NCBI GenBank assembly: GCA_030704615.1
Contig: CM060731.1
Span: forward strand, 27,530,001-27,594,000
DNA from: Takakia lepidozioides
Taxonomy: Eukaryota; Streptophyta; Takakiopsida; Takakiales; Takakiaceae
Direction of reading: 5' to 3'
Length of the DNA: 64,000 bases
Position 1 is the stretch's first letter, and each line of letters starts with the position of its first letter. Below, piece by piece: positions 12,773-25,539 of the stretch. The notes under the pieces were generated by a model, which was not told the origin of the DNA, searched no databases, and saw only the letters and a program-made list of their open reading frames with translations. The position numbers and the translations under genes were made by a program.

Positions 12773-15700
12773 ATGGCAGCTATGGCTGCTGTGACCTTGG
12801 ATTCGCTTTCCTGCAATTTTCTGCCTGTCTCTTCTGCCCAACCGAATGCTGTGTCTGCAAGGTTCTCATCGTTAGTAGGTCAGAGAATTCGCTTCGGGCA
12901 CATGCGAGGCTTGTCGGGCATCACAGGAAACGTTGCAAGGATCAGTATGAGTTTGAAAAGTGGAATTGTCGGTCTCCCGAATGTTGGCAAGTCCACTCTT
13001 TTCAATGCGCTGGTAATAGACTGTTGGTGGCTCTCTTGCTCTCTTCATGAATCTCTTATTGGAAGGCGTTTCCCTGGAGGCCCAATCGTCTTCTCTTTCC
13101 TGTGTCGTGTCTTATTTTTGCTTCTAGCTGGATCCTTCCTGTGTAGTAATTCCGGAAATGCACACTTGGCTTCTTTCTCTCCCTAACGCAGTCCTTCAGT
13201 TCTCTTTCGGAATTGAAAGAAGGGAGAATCGACTGGGAGGTTCGTGAGAGACAGGTAGAGTCGAATTTTCTAGAGTTTATGCAGTGAGGCCGGGGCTTGG
13301 GGCAGGTGGAGAATGGAAAAGCACAAGCAGCAAACTTTCCTTTCTGCACCATCGAGCCCAATGTCGGTGTGGTGGCAGTGCCAGACCCACGTCTGGATAT
13401 TCTCTCCCAGCTCAGCAAGTCGCAGCGCATTGTACCTACCAGCGTGGAATTTGTGGACATTGCTGGGCTTGTTAAAGGAGCCAGCCAGGGCGAGGTCTCT
13501 GTTCTCTTTGTCTCTCCCACTCTGTGCTGCTTCTTACTCCAGCATTGTATATCTGTTTCATTGGATTTTGTGAATCAGGTAATTTGTGTCTATCTGTGCC
13601 TGTAGCACCCTTCTTCGGTCTTTCAGAATGAGAATTTTCCACTTCTCGCTGACGATGTCTTTTGGTATATGTGTGAATTGTGGATGGCCATGGCAGGGGC
13701 TTGGCAACAAGTTTCTGTCGCATATCCGGGAAGTTGATTGTATCATCCAGGTGAAGCTCTTACTAGCTGATGTGTGTGCACCAATTCCTCGAACTTGCAC
13801 CAGCTATCTGCTCCTCTCCCCTGCTACGCCTCAGCTCTCTGTAATTGTCTCTTTTAACGAAGATGGTTCTGCCAAACTGGGTTCAGGGTTTATGGCCACA
13901 AGGCTACGGAAAAGATGTCTTATGAGTATATTCTATTAACAACAATGGCAGGGACGCAGCCAATTGTCCTCAAGATCAGTGTGCTGGCTCCCTTCCTCCC
14001 TCCAGCTCACACCCTCTTCTATTGTCTCTGGTAACAAAGATGACAAGGACTCAGGCAGTAGTCCTCAAGATCACATGCTGTACCACAAAGTCATGCCTTC
14101 TCTCTCACACTTTCTAATCAAGTGGAATGTCCAACACTCCAATGGCACTGCCAGTGGTTCTCAAAGCATTTTGTCAAATCCTCGTAATAGGGTTGTTTAA
14201 GAAAAGAGAGAAAGATGGAGATTTGAGGGAAGATAGTGATCACCTTAAAATGATGTCAAGGAAATATCTCATGTTCTCATATCATGATTGACAGCACATA
14301 TAGAGGGTGCTTGCATGGTCACTCCTTTTCTGATTGGTTGGGACCTATGTCAACAACATCCCCTTTTATGGGTGTGTGCTCTCACTATTTAGTTGTCTTT
14401 GTCTATAACGCTGGCAAGTATTGTCCTCGAGAGAGGGTATCGTCATGTGAGGCTAGACTAAAGAAAGGCCGATGGCAGGAAGGGTTTGGGCATGAGATTG
14501 CAGTCTTTGTGCAAGCTAGCCTTACTTTGATCCTTATGAGAATTGTTTTATTCAGATAGAGAAAAGCTAGGTTGAAGACCGGTTAACAAGGCAAGCAAAG
14601 GACATGTATAACTGATCAGACAGCACATGTAGACCGAGTGCTTGCATCCTTTGAGGATACACCAACGACATCCCCTTCTTTGGACTATGCTTATATTATC
14701 TCTTCAATTGTCTCCGTCTATAGTGGCAAGATGGACCAGACACCTTTCTCGATAGAGGTAACTCGATTTTTTTGGTGATAGACAAGGCCATAGGTACAAA
14801 GAATGGGACATTGTTGGCATGTCATCCAAAGGGATTTACCATGCATGCGCCTGGTGTACATGTGATATTCAATCTTAGTATATGTATGATATTTCCTCTA
14901 TCTACTTGCCTTCGTAGCTGGTCTAACACCCTCTCAATCTAGCTTCCTCTCTCTTTGGATAAATTGTCTCTCAATGGCCACAAGGCTACTGCAAACAACG
15001 TCTTATGAGTACAATCTTTGGATAAATTAACTTTCTCTGTCTGTATATGGATCATAGTGACACTGGTATTGCACACCTTGAAGACTGGTATCTCATGTCC
15101 AGGCCCTCCTGGTGTCGGCCTTTCTTCAATCTTTACCACCATGCCCACTCGGGGCTAACAATGCAAAAGATGAGAGTCAGGGAGGGTGTAGCATTGTGAG
15201 GTAAACAGGTAACTTACTCATTGAGTGAAAGAAGTCTTGATTCATTGCATTGATTTTCATAGGTCTTGAAAATGGCTCCTATTGAGAATGATTTATTGAT
15301 CATCTGATGGAGACAGGTGGTGCGGTGCTTTGAGGACAATGACATAATCCATGTAAATGGGAAGGTAGACCCGGATGTGGATATTGATATCATAAACTTG
15401 GAGCTTGCATTCACAGACATTGCTCAGGTGGGCACTGCCACTCTTTATGGCTGAGTGAGGAAGCAAATCTTTTTTTGGAGGGTTTGTAGGATAGGTGACA
15501 TTACCATCGGTTGCTGTACACTTGAATTGATACCTCACCGTCAAACCCTTGGGTATGCAAGCTATGGGTCAAGTTCGAAAGCATTGTTTAGGTTGATGGA
15601 TAATTTTCTGTGTGTATACAGTTCACCCTTCAGCAGTTCTCTGGAAACATTGTCAATGACATTGCCTAACCTCCGGTCGTGGGGTTTCAATCCATCATGG

Positions 15701-18700
15701 TGTAATATATAACATGGATGTACTTATTTACTGTTCCTGTGAACATTGGCGGTGGCATACCCTCAACCCTGCCTGAGCATGTTGCTGTTGCAGCCCAGCA
15801 GGGCATGAGACTCAACCTGAAATTGTCATAGTGCTCACACATAGGATCAAGTGGGTTATCCAGGCTTGAACCACGTCTCCTACGAAAACTCGGTGATGGC
15901 CTGGTATCATGGCAGAGAACACAATGTGCTTCCAGCACTGCTTTTCTAGCCCTAATTTTGCCATAGAAATGAATTGCCAGTCAGTGTCTAGAATTGAGGA
16001 GGGAGTAACACATTGACTATTTCAAGTGCATGGAGTAGTTATCTACCCTGGTTCTGGGGTTTCAGTCCCCCAAGGTTTAACAGGTGCAACCTAAAAATGT
16101 CCTTCTACAAGGCCAATGACAATCTGGTGAAATTTTATTGTGTGTTAATAATGTATTAACGGGTATTGCCATCATAATAGAAAGCATGAGGTTCCAGCAC
16201 TGCAGCCGTAGCCCTCCAGTCATATATGTGACAAATGTGGTTATGATTGTACTGTCAAGTCAAACTCATGAAGAATGGGCAGGCAGAAGAGAAATGTACT
16301 CATAAGATGTTTGCCGTAGCCTCGTGGCCTTAGAACCTGTGACCAGTTTGGGTGGAACAAAAAGGAACAGACTCTACCTTTGTCAGGGGCTCACTCCGGT
16401 AGTGGACTTACCTTGGTATAAACAACTACGGGCTTTCCGGACATCCTCTAGAAAGCCCTTCACACAAGCATCAATCTGCTGTGTATGAGCAGCCCAGCAA
16501 CTAGACTCCAACAGGGCCAAGGCTTTAGTCTCAGCCTAGAGATTTTCGAAGTTGGTGAACAGAGGTGCAGGAACAATGTTCTTGATGTTCCTGAAGAGGG
16601 TCACTCTCTGGGGAGAATCCCCAGTACAATGTATCCGAAAATGTTCAGGCTGTCCACACATTAGGTTAATTACAATCTCCTTTTTCCTCTCTGCATCTGT
16701 TTATTGTTTAAAGGTAGGATCCCTGCCCGGAGTTTAAATTTCAGTCTAGTGCCAAGGGTAGGTAGGCCCTTCAGATCCTCCTTAATGTCCTCGCTCATGT
16801 CATAGACTGGAAACAAGTTCAGGGAATTTTTATGCCTAACATCCGTTTCATCGGACAGTCTTTGGGCCTTTCTTATACAGATTGACAATGACACCCTCTC
16901 TCCAGTGAAAGGGAATCACTTCAGTCTTCCAAATAAGGTTAAAGAGAAGGGCAAGGGCCTCTTCCTTAGGATCGCCACCAGCTTGATTAGCTGATGACAA
17001 TGCTATTAGGCCCACCTGCTTGGTAGCCCTCTAGAGTGCCAATAGCTGTTCTATCAACCGCCACGTTGGCACATTGGTGAAAGAACTCCTCATCCACTAT
17101 GATATAATCCCCTACAAACTGTTCCCCAGCGTGGGCTTTTTCATGAGTCCACAACAAAGGGTCTTCTTTTGACCTATTGTTCAATTCCAGAAGCTGAAGT
17201 TCTAGGCACTTGATATGCCGCTCGCCATGGGAATTTTGCTCATCCTCGCCAGAAAGCCCTATGACATCGTCTTGTTGTAGACCCTTACCCATGTGGACAT
17301 TAAGTCACCTATCAACACCACGTGGCCTTTGGCGAGGAACCTAGCACGGTCAAGTTTGACTTCCTCAAACGCTTTATCCGCATCAACACTAAGGGTTCCC
17401 TCTGTAGGCATGTAGACACACTCCACAAAGAAGTCCTTAGCCCTCATCCTGCCCTCATGGTTTCACAATTATCACAAGAAATCACGTACTAAAATCCTCA
17501 CCCTTTTTGACCATGCTTTCCAGAGGTTGTCTTGAGGGTACACAGCTTCCATACCACTTATAGCCGTTGACATCCCAACCAGATTGTCGGAAGTTTCCCA
17601 TGTCCCCTGCCCAGCACAAATGTCATTTGCTTCCACTTCAAATTGTCTCTTTGGTTAATCAACCCACACAAGTTAAGAGTGCCCAGCCACAGACCGGCCT
17701 TATGCATTGAAATTGTATGCCGTCTAGGTGGCTTTTGAATGCTGCTAGACATCCTGCAATTCTGCATTGATGGGTCGGTTTTATTGCGTGTAGGTTCTGA
17801 TCGTCTTGTGTGACTTTGAGGATTGGCATGCCATTGAGCATGCCATATCCTTCATTCATACGCTGATCAATGCACACAAAGGCATGTCTGACTCGCATGA
17901 TCTACTTGCATAGAATTTTGGGCTTGGCTTCCCCGAGGAGATGTCAACCTTAGTAGTCCATTCTGGGTCAACCTCTTCCAGGACTTCAAATGGGTGGGAA
18001 ATTTTCAGTTTAAAGTCCTCTTCCTTGGCTGTCTTCCCTGAGGTAATCACCAACGTCTAAGATCGCTCTCCAACCAGTCAGGGGTTGAACCTCTCTGAGA
18101 TCAATGTGTCGTGGGACGCTACTTGTAGCATTCTTAAACATTGTCACCTTCAATGTACCTCTGTTACCAAGTCTCGAGATTGTGGCCTCAGCCACATAAT
18201 CCATGCCTAAACTTGAGACACGTCATCCATCCTGAGATTCAACCCAAAGACTACACATGAAGCTCTAGGTTTGGCATAAGTGACTAGTTCCCAGGAATCA
18301 TCCTGGGGAATGTGGACATTATCACGATTTTTTTTGTTATTCTCAGGCTACAGATCTAAACACAAGGGCATACCCTAGCCCAAGTGCCGAGCATCACTGC
18401 CCACTTTGAGTGGAGGTGCTGTCCCCAAGCGGTAGGGATCTGCTTGTGACCATTCAGAGATCATCATTCCATAGGAGCTCCAGGGGAATGGCCCGCATAG
18501 ACATATTCTAAAGAGGCCCCATCGCTCCAACTAAATCGAATGTACTACCATACCCAAAGCAAGTGTGCTTCAGGTCAAACACACATAGGCGAGGGGTCAC
18601 AAGGCTGACATTTAGTCAGAGACAATAATCTCCTCCCTTGTCAAGTCCACCTAATGATAATATGCTTCCTAGTGGGCAGGGAGAAGCAGACAGAAGAGAG

Positions 18701-21603
18701 TTAGAGAAAGAAAGAATTGAAGCTATTGTAAAACATCCACAGGGAGCCCTACCTGTATAGGAAAAGAGAAAGCATGAAAGAGAGAATGAAGTTATGGGTC
18801 CATGAGAGGGGAGGCAGTATAGTTACAACACATACCAAAAGAGAGAGATAATTGTTTGTAATGGGGAGGTTGCACCCCTTGCAGCCTTAATGGATACGGG
18901 AGCATGCGATAGACTCTGGATCCTGAGGCTAAATTCCGTTTGCTTATGTTTGGAAGTGTGCAGATTGAAAAAAGACTGGAGAGGCTGAAGAAAGGCAGGT
19001 CAAAGGATCCTCAAACAAAAGCAAAGGTTTGTTTTAATCTTTTTGTTGGCCCCCAGCTTACAGGGTTTCTGTTGTTCCTAATTGTTGTCACCATCTACTT
19101 TTCATTGTTTTACGAATTTATTTATCGTTCCTATGTTTTAAACCCCCAAAATCCTGCCAACTTTCAAATCCTGTGAGCTCCTCGATCCTCAATGTTTGAA
19201 ATCTCACCATGCGGTCACTTTCTGTTTGGCATTGTCTTGTGTATTGTTGCTGTCTTGTGCAATCCAAGGATGTCTTAGCCAGATGCCTGTAACATGAGAG
19301 AGCTAGTTGCTTCTGTTTGTCTTGTAGATGACCATTGTTGGGATTGTGTGTAGGAAGAAATGGAGGTGGCAGTTCTCCAGAGAATAAATGATGCATTACT
19401 GGCAGGGCAGCCAGCAAGGTTGGTTCCCCTTTCAGAGGAGGAGAGTAAGGTGGTGCAGCAGCTGTGCTTGCTCACCATGAAGCCAGTAATTTTTGCAGCT
19501 AATGTGGCAGAGTCTGACCTTGCAAATCCGTCCAGTAATCCTCATGTCCAGAAAGTTAGCACATGTGCTGCCAGCCTCAATGCAGAAGTGGTGGTTGTTT
19601 CAGCCCAGGTGTGTGCCCTTCTGTGATCTGTTTTCATAGCAATCTGCAAGGGCCTTCAACTCAGTCTCCAGTGGAATTTCTGCATTCTCTACAATGTTGC
19701 AGAGAAATTTGTTGTTTTGAAGTAGTAATGTGTTGCTATCATGCTGCTAAGGAGGGAGTAGCTCAGGTTCCAGGTGGAAGGCCTAGAGTCTAAGTAAAGT
19801 GGGATTGAACTGCAGGTGGAGGCCGAGTTAACAGAGCTTGATGCTGCAGAGAGAGACGAGTTTTTGAAGTCATTGGGTGTGACTGAAGGAGGTTTGGGTT
19901 CACTTGTACGAGCCACCTATAATCTGCTTGGCTTACGGACATACTTCACTTCTGGTGAAAAGGTGCTGCTTTGACCTATCGTGATCTTCTTTTTCTTGTG
20001 CCAAATGTGCTGGAGCACAAATGTCTGTCTCTTACTTGCATGTGACAGTCGATGTTTTAGGGTATTCTCACATGTGATTTTGATTCTTGTAGTTACTCTA
20101 TGTGTCATAAGCTCTCTGGGCCTCCTCTGGTCATGATAAATATGCCCCCTCTTCTTCTTCTTTCTCTCTTCCACTGCGAAAAACACAATGACTTGAAATG
20201 AACATGGCTTTGGCGAAGTGGTTTCTGTATCTTGTGATAGTTACCATTAGAACCAGGGTTTTCTGGCGCATTAGTTGGTAGCACTGAGGTGGGGTGACTA
20301 GAATAAAATGTTGGCTGTAGTTCCCGAGTCTGTCCATGGTCTTGCTTTGTTTAGGGAGTTGCAAATCAAGGTTCAACCGATCTACCTTAACAAGGTCACT
20401 CCATTGTTCAGTTATTGTGAGTCCAAACTGCATATTTCACGACTAGCTATTGAGGATTTGAGGATATGTTTATGCCAAAAACTCTGAATTTTGTTGGCTT
20501 CCAGGGGAGGGCCCGTAATGAACCTCGGTGTGAAATCAATCAAACATGTAGAAGTTGAAGTAAGCAGTTAGTGTGCAATTTTTATTGAGGTCATCAATTG
20601 TTCCATTTGAATGCATTACATTATGGACATAGCATGAGCACAGTCATCTGATTGGGGAACCACGCCGTGTAATGTAATTGATGACAGGAAACGCGAGCTT
20701 GGACCATTCTCTCAGGTCTGTTTCAGCTGCAAAAGTACTCACATATGTGACAGTTTATGTTGAATATGATTGTTTGAGATCATCATTTCAAGAGCTGATG
20801 AGAGACAACTCGCAGACACAGAGAGAGAGACCTTGTTCAGAGAGATGTGAATTTACTACTAACAGGGCTGTCAAGTGAGATTGAGAGTTCCAAACTGTTG
20901 GCAATGTGTGGACAGGGATGACAGCCCCGCAGGCAGCTGGGGTGATCCATACAGACTTTGAGCGAGGCTTCATTCGCGCCGAGACAGTAAGTTTTCAAAA
21001 GTTCCAGTATTACTTGATGTTTATTCTTCTTCACTTTCTTTACCCAGTTCTCCTCTCTTCTTTTCTCGTCTCAGATTCTACTGGGTAGAAAGAAAACCAT
21101 ACTGGCTAGCTTGAACAACGATGCAAGGCCTGAGACATAAGATTCAAATTGCAAACTCTCTGGATTTTTCTGTGTAACTCACCTTATCTTTCTTATGCTA
21201 ATCCGGGACAGATTGCTTATGAGGACTATGTCAAAGCTGGTTCATTTTCCGCAGCTAAAGAAAAAGGCTTGGTGAGATGCTTTTCCAGAATCATTTGGCT
21301 AATACTTAATTGTCAGTATCAAGAGTTGGGCTCCTTCAATTTGTCTTGGCATTTCTAAGAATGTTTTCTTGTTGGCACATTATTTGATTAGGCACTAATG
21401 GCTTGGATGTTGGCTGTTGTCACTTTCTCACGTGGGTGAAGGAGAGAGGAATGAGCATCTTTTCTCAGTAAATTTGGATGAGAGAGGAGAATTGAACATG
21501 CTTGTGGTGGCAATCTCGTTATGATGGAATGCAGATGAGGTCAGAGGGCAAAGAGTACAGTGTACAGGAGGGTGATGTTATGCTCTTTCGCTTCAATGTA
21601 TGA
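12773..21603 (+). CDS. Chloroplast-targeted YchF/OLA1-type P-loop ATPase, 11 exons
   Basis: Eleven exons splice in frame with GT-AG introns: 12773-13012, 13306-13494, 13697-13750, 15317-15427, 18964-19026, 19354-19608, 19816-19962, 20688-20715, 20916-20986, 21212-21271, 21535-21603. The product is about 428 aa, the usual plant plastid YchF length. Residues 1 to about 60 are Ser/Ala/Arg-rich, as in a transit peptide; in-frame ATGs at 12698 and 12731 are alternative starts. The domain shows G1 [18 protein letters not shown] (switch I), G3 DIAGLVKG, and NVAE at the G4 position. In YchF proteins NxxE replaces NKxD and favours ATP over GTP. A coiled region and then a TGS domain (exons 8-11, ending [10 protein letters not shown]) follow. 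Family members bind ribosomes and act in translation or stress responses. All splice sites and frames are intact, so this is very likely an expressed gene. Confidence 0.95.
13751..15316. other. Intron 3 of the YchF gene, with a diverged internal duplication
   Basis: This 1.57-kb intron starts GTGAAG and ends ACAG. Two related stretches, about 14284-14420 and 14612-14735, share 'gacagcacat.tag', 'gtgcttgcat', 'acatcccctt' and 'gtctata..ggcaag', a diverged tandem duplication of about 330 bp period. The motif GGCCACAAGGCTAC also occurs twice (about 13893 and 14976). No separate gene is seen. Confidence 0.55.
15428..18963. other. Intron 4 of the YchF gene (3.5 kb)
   Basis: It is bounded by CAG|GTGGGC and TGCAG|ATTGAA. 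It is the longest intron of the gene; about half of it is the antisense LINE remnant at 16670-18350. The rest shows no coding signal. Confidence 0.8.
16670..18350 (-). pseudogene. Degenerate LINE (endonuclease region) inside YchF intron 4
   Basis: Read on the minus strand, broken frames follow the order of a LINE ORF2 N-terminus. '[15 protein letters not shown]' (about 17640-17690) resembles the start of the APE-type endonuclease. 'CVYMPTEG' and 'VVLIGDL' (about 17290-17420) match its central motif. '[20 protein letters not shown]' then '[17 protein letters not shown]' (about 17060-17260) match the N.NG....TW...DYI end of the domain. A later piece, '[13 protein letters not shown]' (about 16710-16750), may be from the ORF C-terminus. 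Stops and frame changes are frequent and the reverse transcriptase is absent. It must have been inserted long ago and is tolerated within the intron. Confidence 0.6.
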
Positions 21604-22586
21604 CTCTTCAAGCTTCATGTGGGACTGCTTCAAGAGCTTCCTTGCTCGATACCACGTGCTCTGTGAGGTGTGAGGAATTTTAACAAGAGAGGTTGGAGAG
21701 TTTCCTTCCCTTATTTTTCCCTCATTCAAGAGTCTGTTAAGCCAGTGTCACCAAGCTCCCTCCTCTCAGATCCTCTGTAACGAAATCAAGATTTTTCTGA
21801 CTGAAGATAAGAGCATTTTTTGTGGATAGTATCATCCTAGAGTAGGAATCGACAGCGCTATGGCAGCGGATCTGTCATTGAGATAGTAACTATTCAGTAA
21901 CCCTGCTATGGCGAAGGGTTTGCACATTCATGTAGTGTGTGGAGTACTGATTACTGAAAAAACATCACAAGGCAGGCTTTCTCAAAATGAAAGCCAATCA
22001 ACCAATTTATTTTTTTCCATGAATTTTTTGAGTAGTAATATAGCCAATCATTGTTCCAGGAAAGCCCACTTTCTATTTTTCACCAATTTCCAGCGACCAA
22101 AAGTACTTGAAATTCCATATCTCACGCACCGCAGGTCCAAAAATTATGAGACGAAGTCGGTGCACCCCTCCTCATGGAGGGCTTTTCAGAGCACTAGGGG
22201 CCACAAAACAAACAAACAACCAGTCAACCTTGCTTCATATGTTCATTACGATATTAATCCAATTGGGTACCAATAGGAAGCAGTTTTTTTTTTCTCGGCG
22301 AAAAATCGGCAGATTTCGAAATGGAAACTCGGTCAGCTACTTGTACAATGGAATTATGGGGGGTAAAATTCGAGATTTTCGCCAAAAAGCACCAGCAGAT
22401 AAATTTCAAGAGCCTAATCTTGATGATGTGGACCAGTTAAAACATGCCACCTGGAATATAGCCACTTTTCTAACTCTGTCACCTCGATATTCTCACCACA
22501 TGGCACCGGGTAGAATTCACAGACGGGCTGCCTCCGATTTTTGAAAAATGAAAAAGAAAACAATGATAGGAACTCATAAATGTCCT

Positions 22587-22665
22587 TTTTTTTCTTTTTT
22601 TTTTCTTTTTTATAAATTTTAAAGAACAGGGGACAAGGCCCTGGTTGGTAATGTCCTAATTTTAT
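22587..22665 (-). repeat. Poly-T / GGCCC short retroposon-like repeat
   Basis: It has a T-rich run, then AGAACAGGGGACAAGGCCC, very close to the copy at 1370-1442 (AGAACAGGGGACAGTGGCCC). Confidence 0.45.
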
Positions 22666-22784
22666 TAACCCTTTACAGTGTACATAGATGAGGTTACATA
22701 ATCATGATGATTACTGGGGATTTTGTAATTTGGTGTGTATAATACAATTAAAACACCATGTGATCATATGAATGACTAATGGGT

Positions 22785-22865
22785 CTATTGGTTAACAAGT
22801 AATAAACTATAACTCTTATAGTAAAGAGGTTGCAGGTTCAAATTCCTCTAAATACAATTAAATGG
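22785..22865 (+). repeat. tRNA-like (SINE head) sequence
   Basis: TCTATTGGTTAACAAG resembles an A box and GGTTCAAATTCC a B box, spaced as in a tRNA with an extra arm. No acceptor stem pairing was confirmed, so a tRNA-derived SINE remnant is more likely than a tRNA gene. Confidence 0.3.
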
Positions 22866-24097
22866 ATAAGATGGCCCTAGGGTTAGTAGGCGAGCTAGGG
22901 ATAGCACGTGGTACCCTAGATGGACTGGTTACTGTAAACCCAAACCTTATCACACTTCTCTCTAGTTACACCCCAAACCTTATTGTACTACCCTAGTACC
23001 TCTTCCGAATGTTTCATGCTATTCTAATATTTTACTACCCTTGTCACATCCAAAACATGATTCATTCCAATGGCGTGGTATGTGAACATTGTGCTTGATA
23101 TGAAGATTCAATCAATAAAATTACTAGCAAGTTGTATCGAGTATGGTAGATTAGGAGTCTGGCCCATGTTCGATGCGACCCATTTGTTTATCGTGATCCT
23201 GCAATGGAATATTACTTTATTCGACTTCCAAGTGGACGTTCAATGAATTGTTCAATACTGCTACTTCACATTGAGCACTTCAATATCAAATGGACCTCTT
23301 ATATGACACATTTTGAAACAAGTATGACATCACCTGAAATTTCACAAAGTTCAATCACACATACACCATGATATTATTAATATTTCGAATTAATTTTAAT
23401 GCAAATATATATTAAGTTCCGGATTTAAGCCAAAAGTCTAGAATTAATTAAAATAGTGTTATATGTATTCACAACAAGCCATACATAGGTGAGATTTGAA
23501 CCCATACCATTGCCTCTTTGGCAGCCCATATTTAAACACAAGGAGGGAGAAACCACCCCAGTTGTGTGCACCCCCGCTGGATAAGGGGACTACACTACTC
23601 TATCTAGTATCTATTCTTCAGTAAGACATTACTAATATATGATAGAGAGGTTGTAGCATATAAGAATTCAACAACATATCATGTTATTGCTGCAACACCC
23701 CCCCACAATATAACTGCCAAGTACTCACTGTGTGGCAGCCCACATGCATCTAAAGATGCCACAAAGTACGAAAATGGCAAACCAGAGTCCTATCCATCCA
23801 TACATGGGGACTTGATGATGAGACATCTTCGGGCATTATGAAATTAGCATTTAGGACTCTAACAATCTGATATATATGAAAGAAGCCAGTTTGTTTGTTT
23901 TGTTTTGTTTTGTCACGTTGAGATGTCCCAAAACCTGAGGCCCCAGCGCTGGTCCTTGGTACTGTTGGAAAGCCCTCGACGAGGAGGGGTACACGGGCTT
24001 GGTCTCATAATTTTCGTACCTGCGGTGTGGGAGATGTGGAATTTCAAGTACTTTTGGTCGCTGGAAATTCACCAAAAAAACAAAGTGGGCATTCTTG

Positions 24098-24300
24098 GGA
24101 CAATGGTTGGAGCCTCGACAGGAGAGATATCAAGGAAAAGGTCTCTGGTTCAAATCTGGTTGTAGGCTGTATTGGAAGGCATTAGATAAACTCTCATAGA
24201 GGTTATTTTCTCCTCTCACTACTATAATTAAGGGGCTTGATTTTGGAGCAGTTGCTTTGGGGTGTATTTCTCTTTATATTAATAAGTTTTTTTTTAAACC
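24098..24300 (+). repeat. tRNA-derived SINE-like element
   Basis: GGTTGGAGCCTCGACAGG (A-box-like) and GGTTCAAATCTGG (B-box-like) stand about 45 bp apart. They are followed by a ~120-bp body ending in a T-run. It abuts the right arm of the inverted-repeat element. Confidence 0.4.
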
Positions 24301-25535
24301 CAAATAGGACTTAGTTACAGTTTTTGATAAATACATTTTTTAAATTTATAATTATTTTATCAGTGAAATGCAGCTAAAACCTTGTCAACTTAATTTTTTC
24401 CATTTGTAAATTATCTTCTTGTTTTTGTTGATGTCGGAAAAGATGTCTTTATCTTCTAAGGTGGGTCCATTATCTAACTTATCCAAGAAAATCTGATGTG
24501 CATGACTAGTGCAATTGCTGAAATTATCTCGTTGGAGCACTTTTTTGTACATTTAATATATTGCATTAACCCTTAAGTTCCCAAGCGACCTGAATCGGGT
24601 CACTTTGAATTTGCAGTTCGACCTAATTTTTGCAGATCTAATCTGATGGGGCCCACTTCTGACGCTTTAATGACAAGGGATTTGTCTCGAGTATGATGCA
24701 AAAAATAAAATTTAAAAAAAAAACAAAAGTTACGACCTGCAAAAAAATATCTTAGATCTCTCATTTACGTTTTGGGGCCTGAAAAGGGCTTGTTGACCGC
24801 TGATGTGGCAGGTAAACAAGCCCAAAACAGATTGCACTCCAAAGGCCATTTTTGGCAGAAAATTAGCAATCTTGGAAAAAACACTTCACCTTGTGGTGTG
24901 TGAGCATTACATACACACATCCACCATTGGCTTTTAAAAAATTTGTAGAAAAAAAAATACTTCATTTGGAGGCACATTTTCTCTTGTCAATTTTGAGATT
25001 TCAACCCTTATGTAATTGCAACTATAGGTGAAAAAAACAGTTGGACCTGCAATTTAGTGGGGTCATAGCCACTCCACTATTGATTTGGAAATGGTGGGTC
25101 TTGGGGCAAGCAAAATTGGATAAAGCTAGGCTTTGATTTGGTCAAACAATTTCTTTCTCACTTTTTCTTTGGGACCTGATATTTGAGGTCCGGGCCAACG
25201 TTATAATCTCTCAATTTCCACGGTGGACTTGGCTCATTTTTTGGTATGTCATGCATAAATGAGTTGGGCCCACTGCTATAAGGCTGGAATCTCTGGATGA
25301 TTTTCGGTAGGTTTATAGGGGCAATTTATTGCAGCTGGGTACCCAAAATTGGTAAAAAGTCAAAAAAGGGCTTTCGGTAGAATTAAGAGGAATTTGATAT
25401 CCATGTAATCATTCTATCATACCTTATCCAACAAAAGAAAATATTAAAAGAGCATGAAACATTGAGAAGAGGTAACATGGTAACTAGTACAATAAGGTTT
25501 GGAGTGTAACTAGGGTAGTACACTAAAGTTATTAG
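24301..25535. other. Intergenic AT-rich DNA, no gene recognised
   Basis: Only short frames without family resemblance are present. Confidence 0.4.
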
Positions 25536-25539
25536 TTTA

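Larger units (their letters stand above)
22044..24110. mobile_element. Element or fold-back bounded by ~180-220 bp inverted arms
   Basis: The left arm (about 22044-22225) and the reverse complement of the right arm (about 23884-24110) share 'gcccactttctttttt', 'ccagcgaccaaaagtacttg', 'aaattccatatctc', 'aaaattatgaga' and 'gagggctttcca'. Long imperfect termini around ~1.7 kb of non-coding DNA resemble a Mutator-like or fold-back element. I could not define a target duplication, so the ends are approximate. Confidence 0.5.

Noticed and set aside
18395-18420. Extra palindrome copy (CACTTTGAGTGGAGGTG) in YchF intron 4
   Set aside because: Only one short half resembles the consensus and the centre differs; consistent with chance.
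22785-22865. Functional tRNA gene
   Set aside because: A and B boxes are suggestive but no acceptor stem or anticodon arm could be paired by eye; kept only as a SINE-like remnant.
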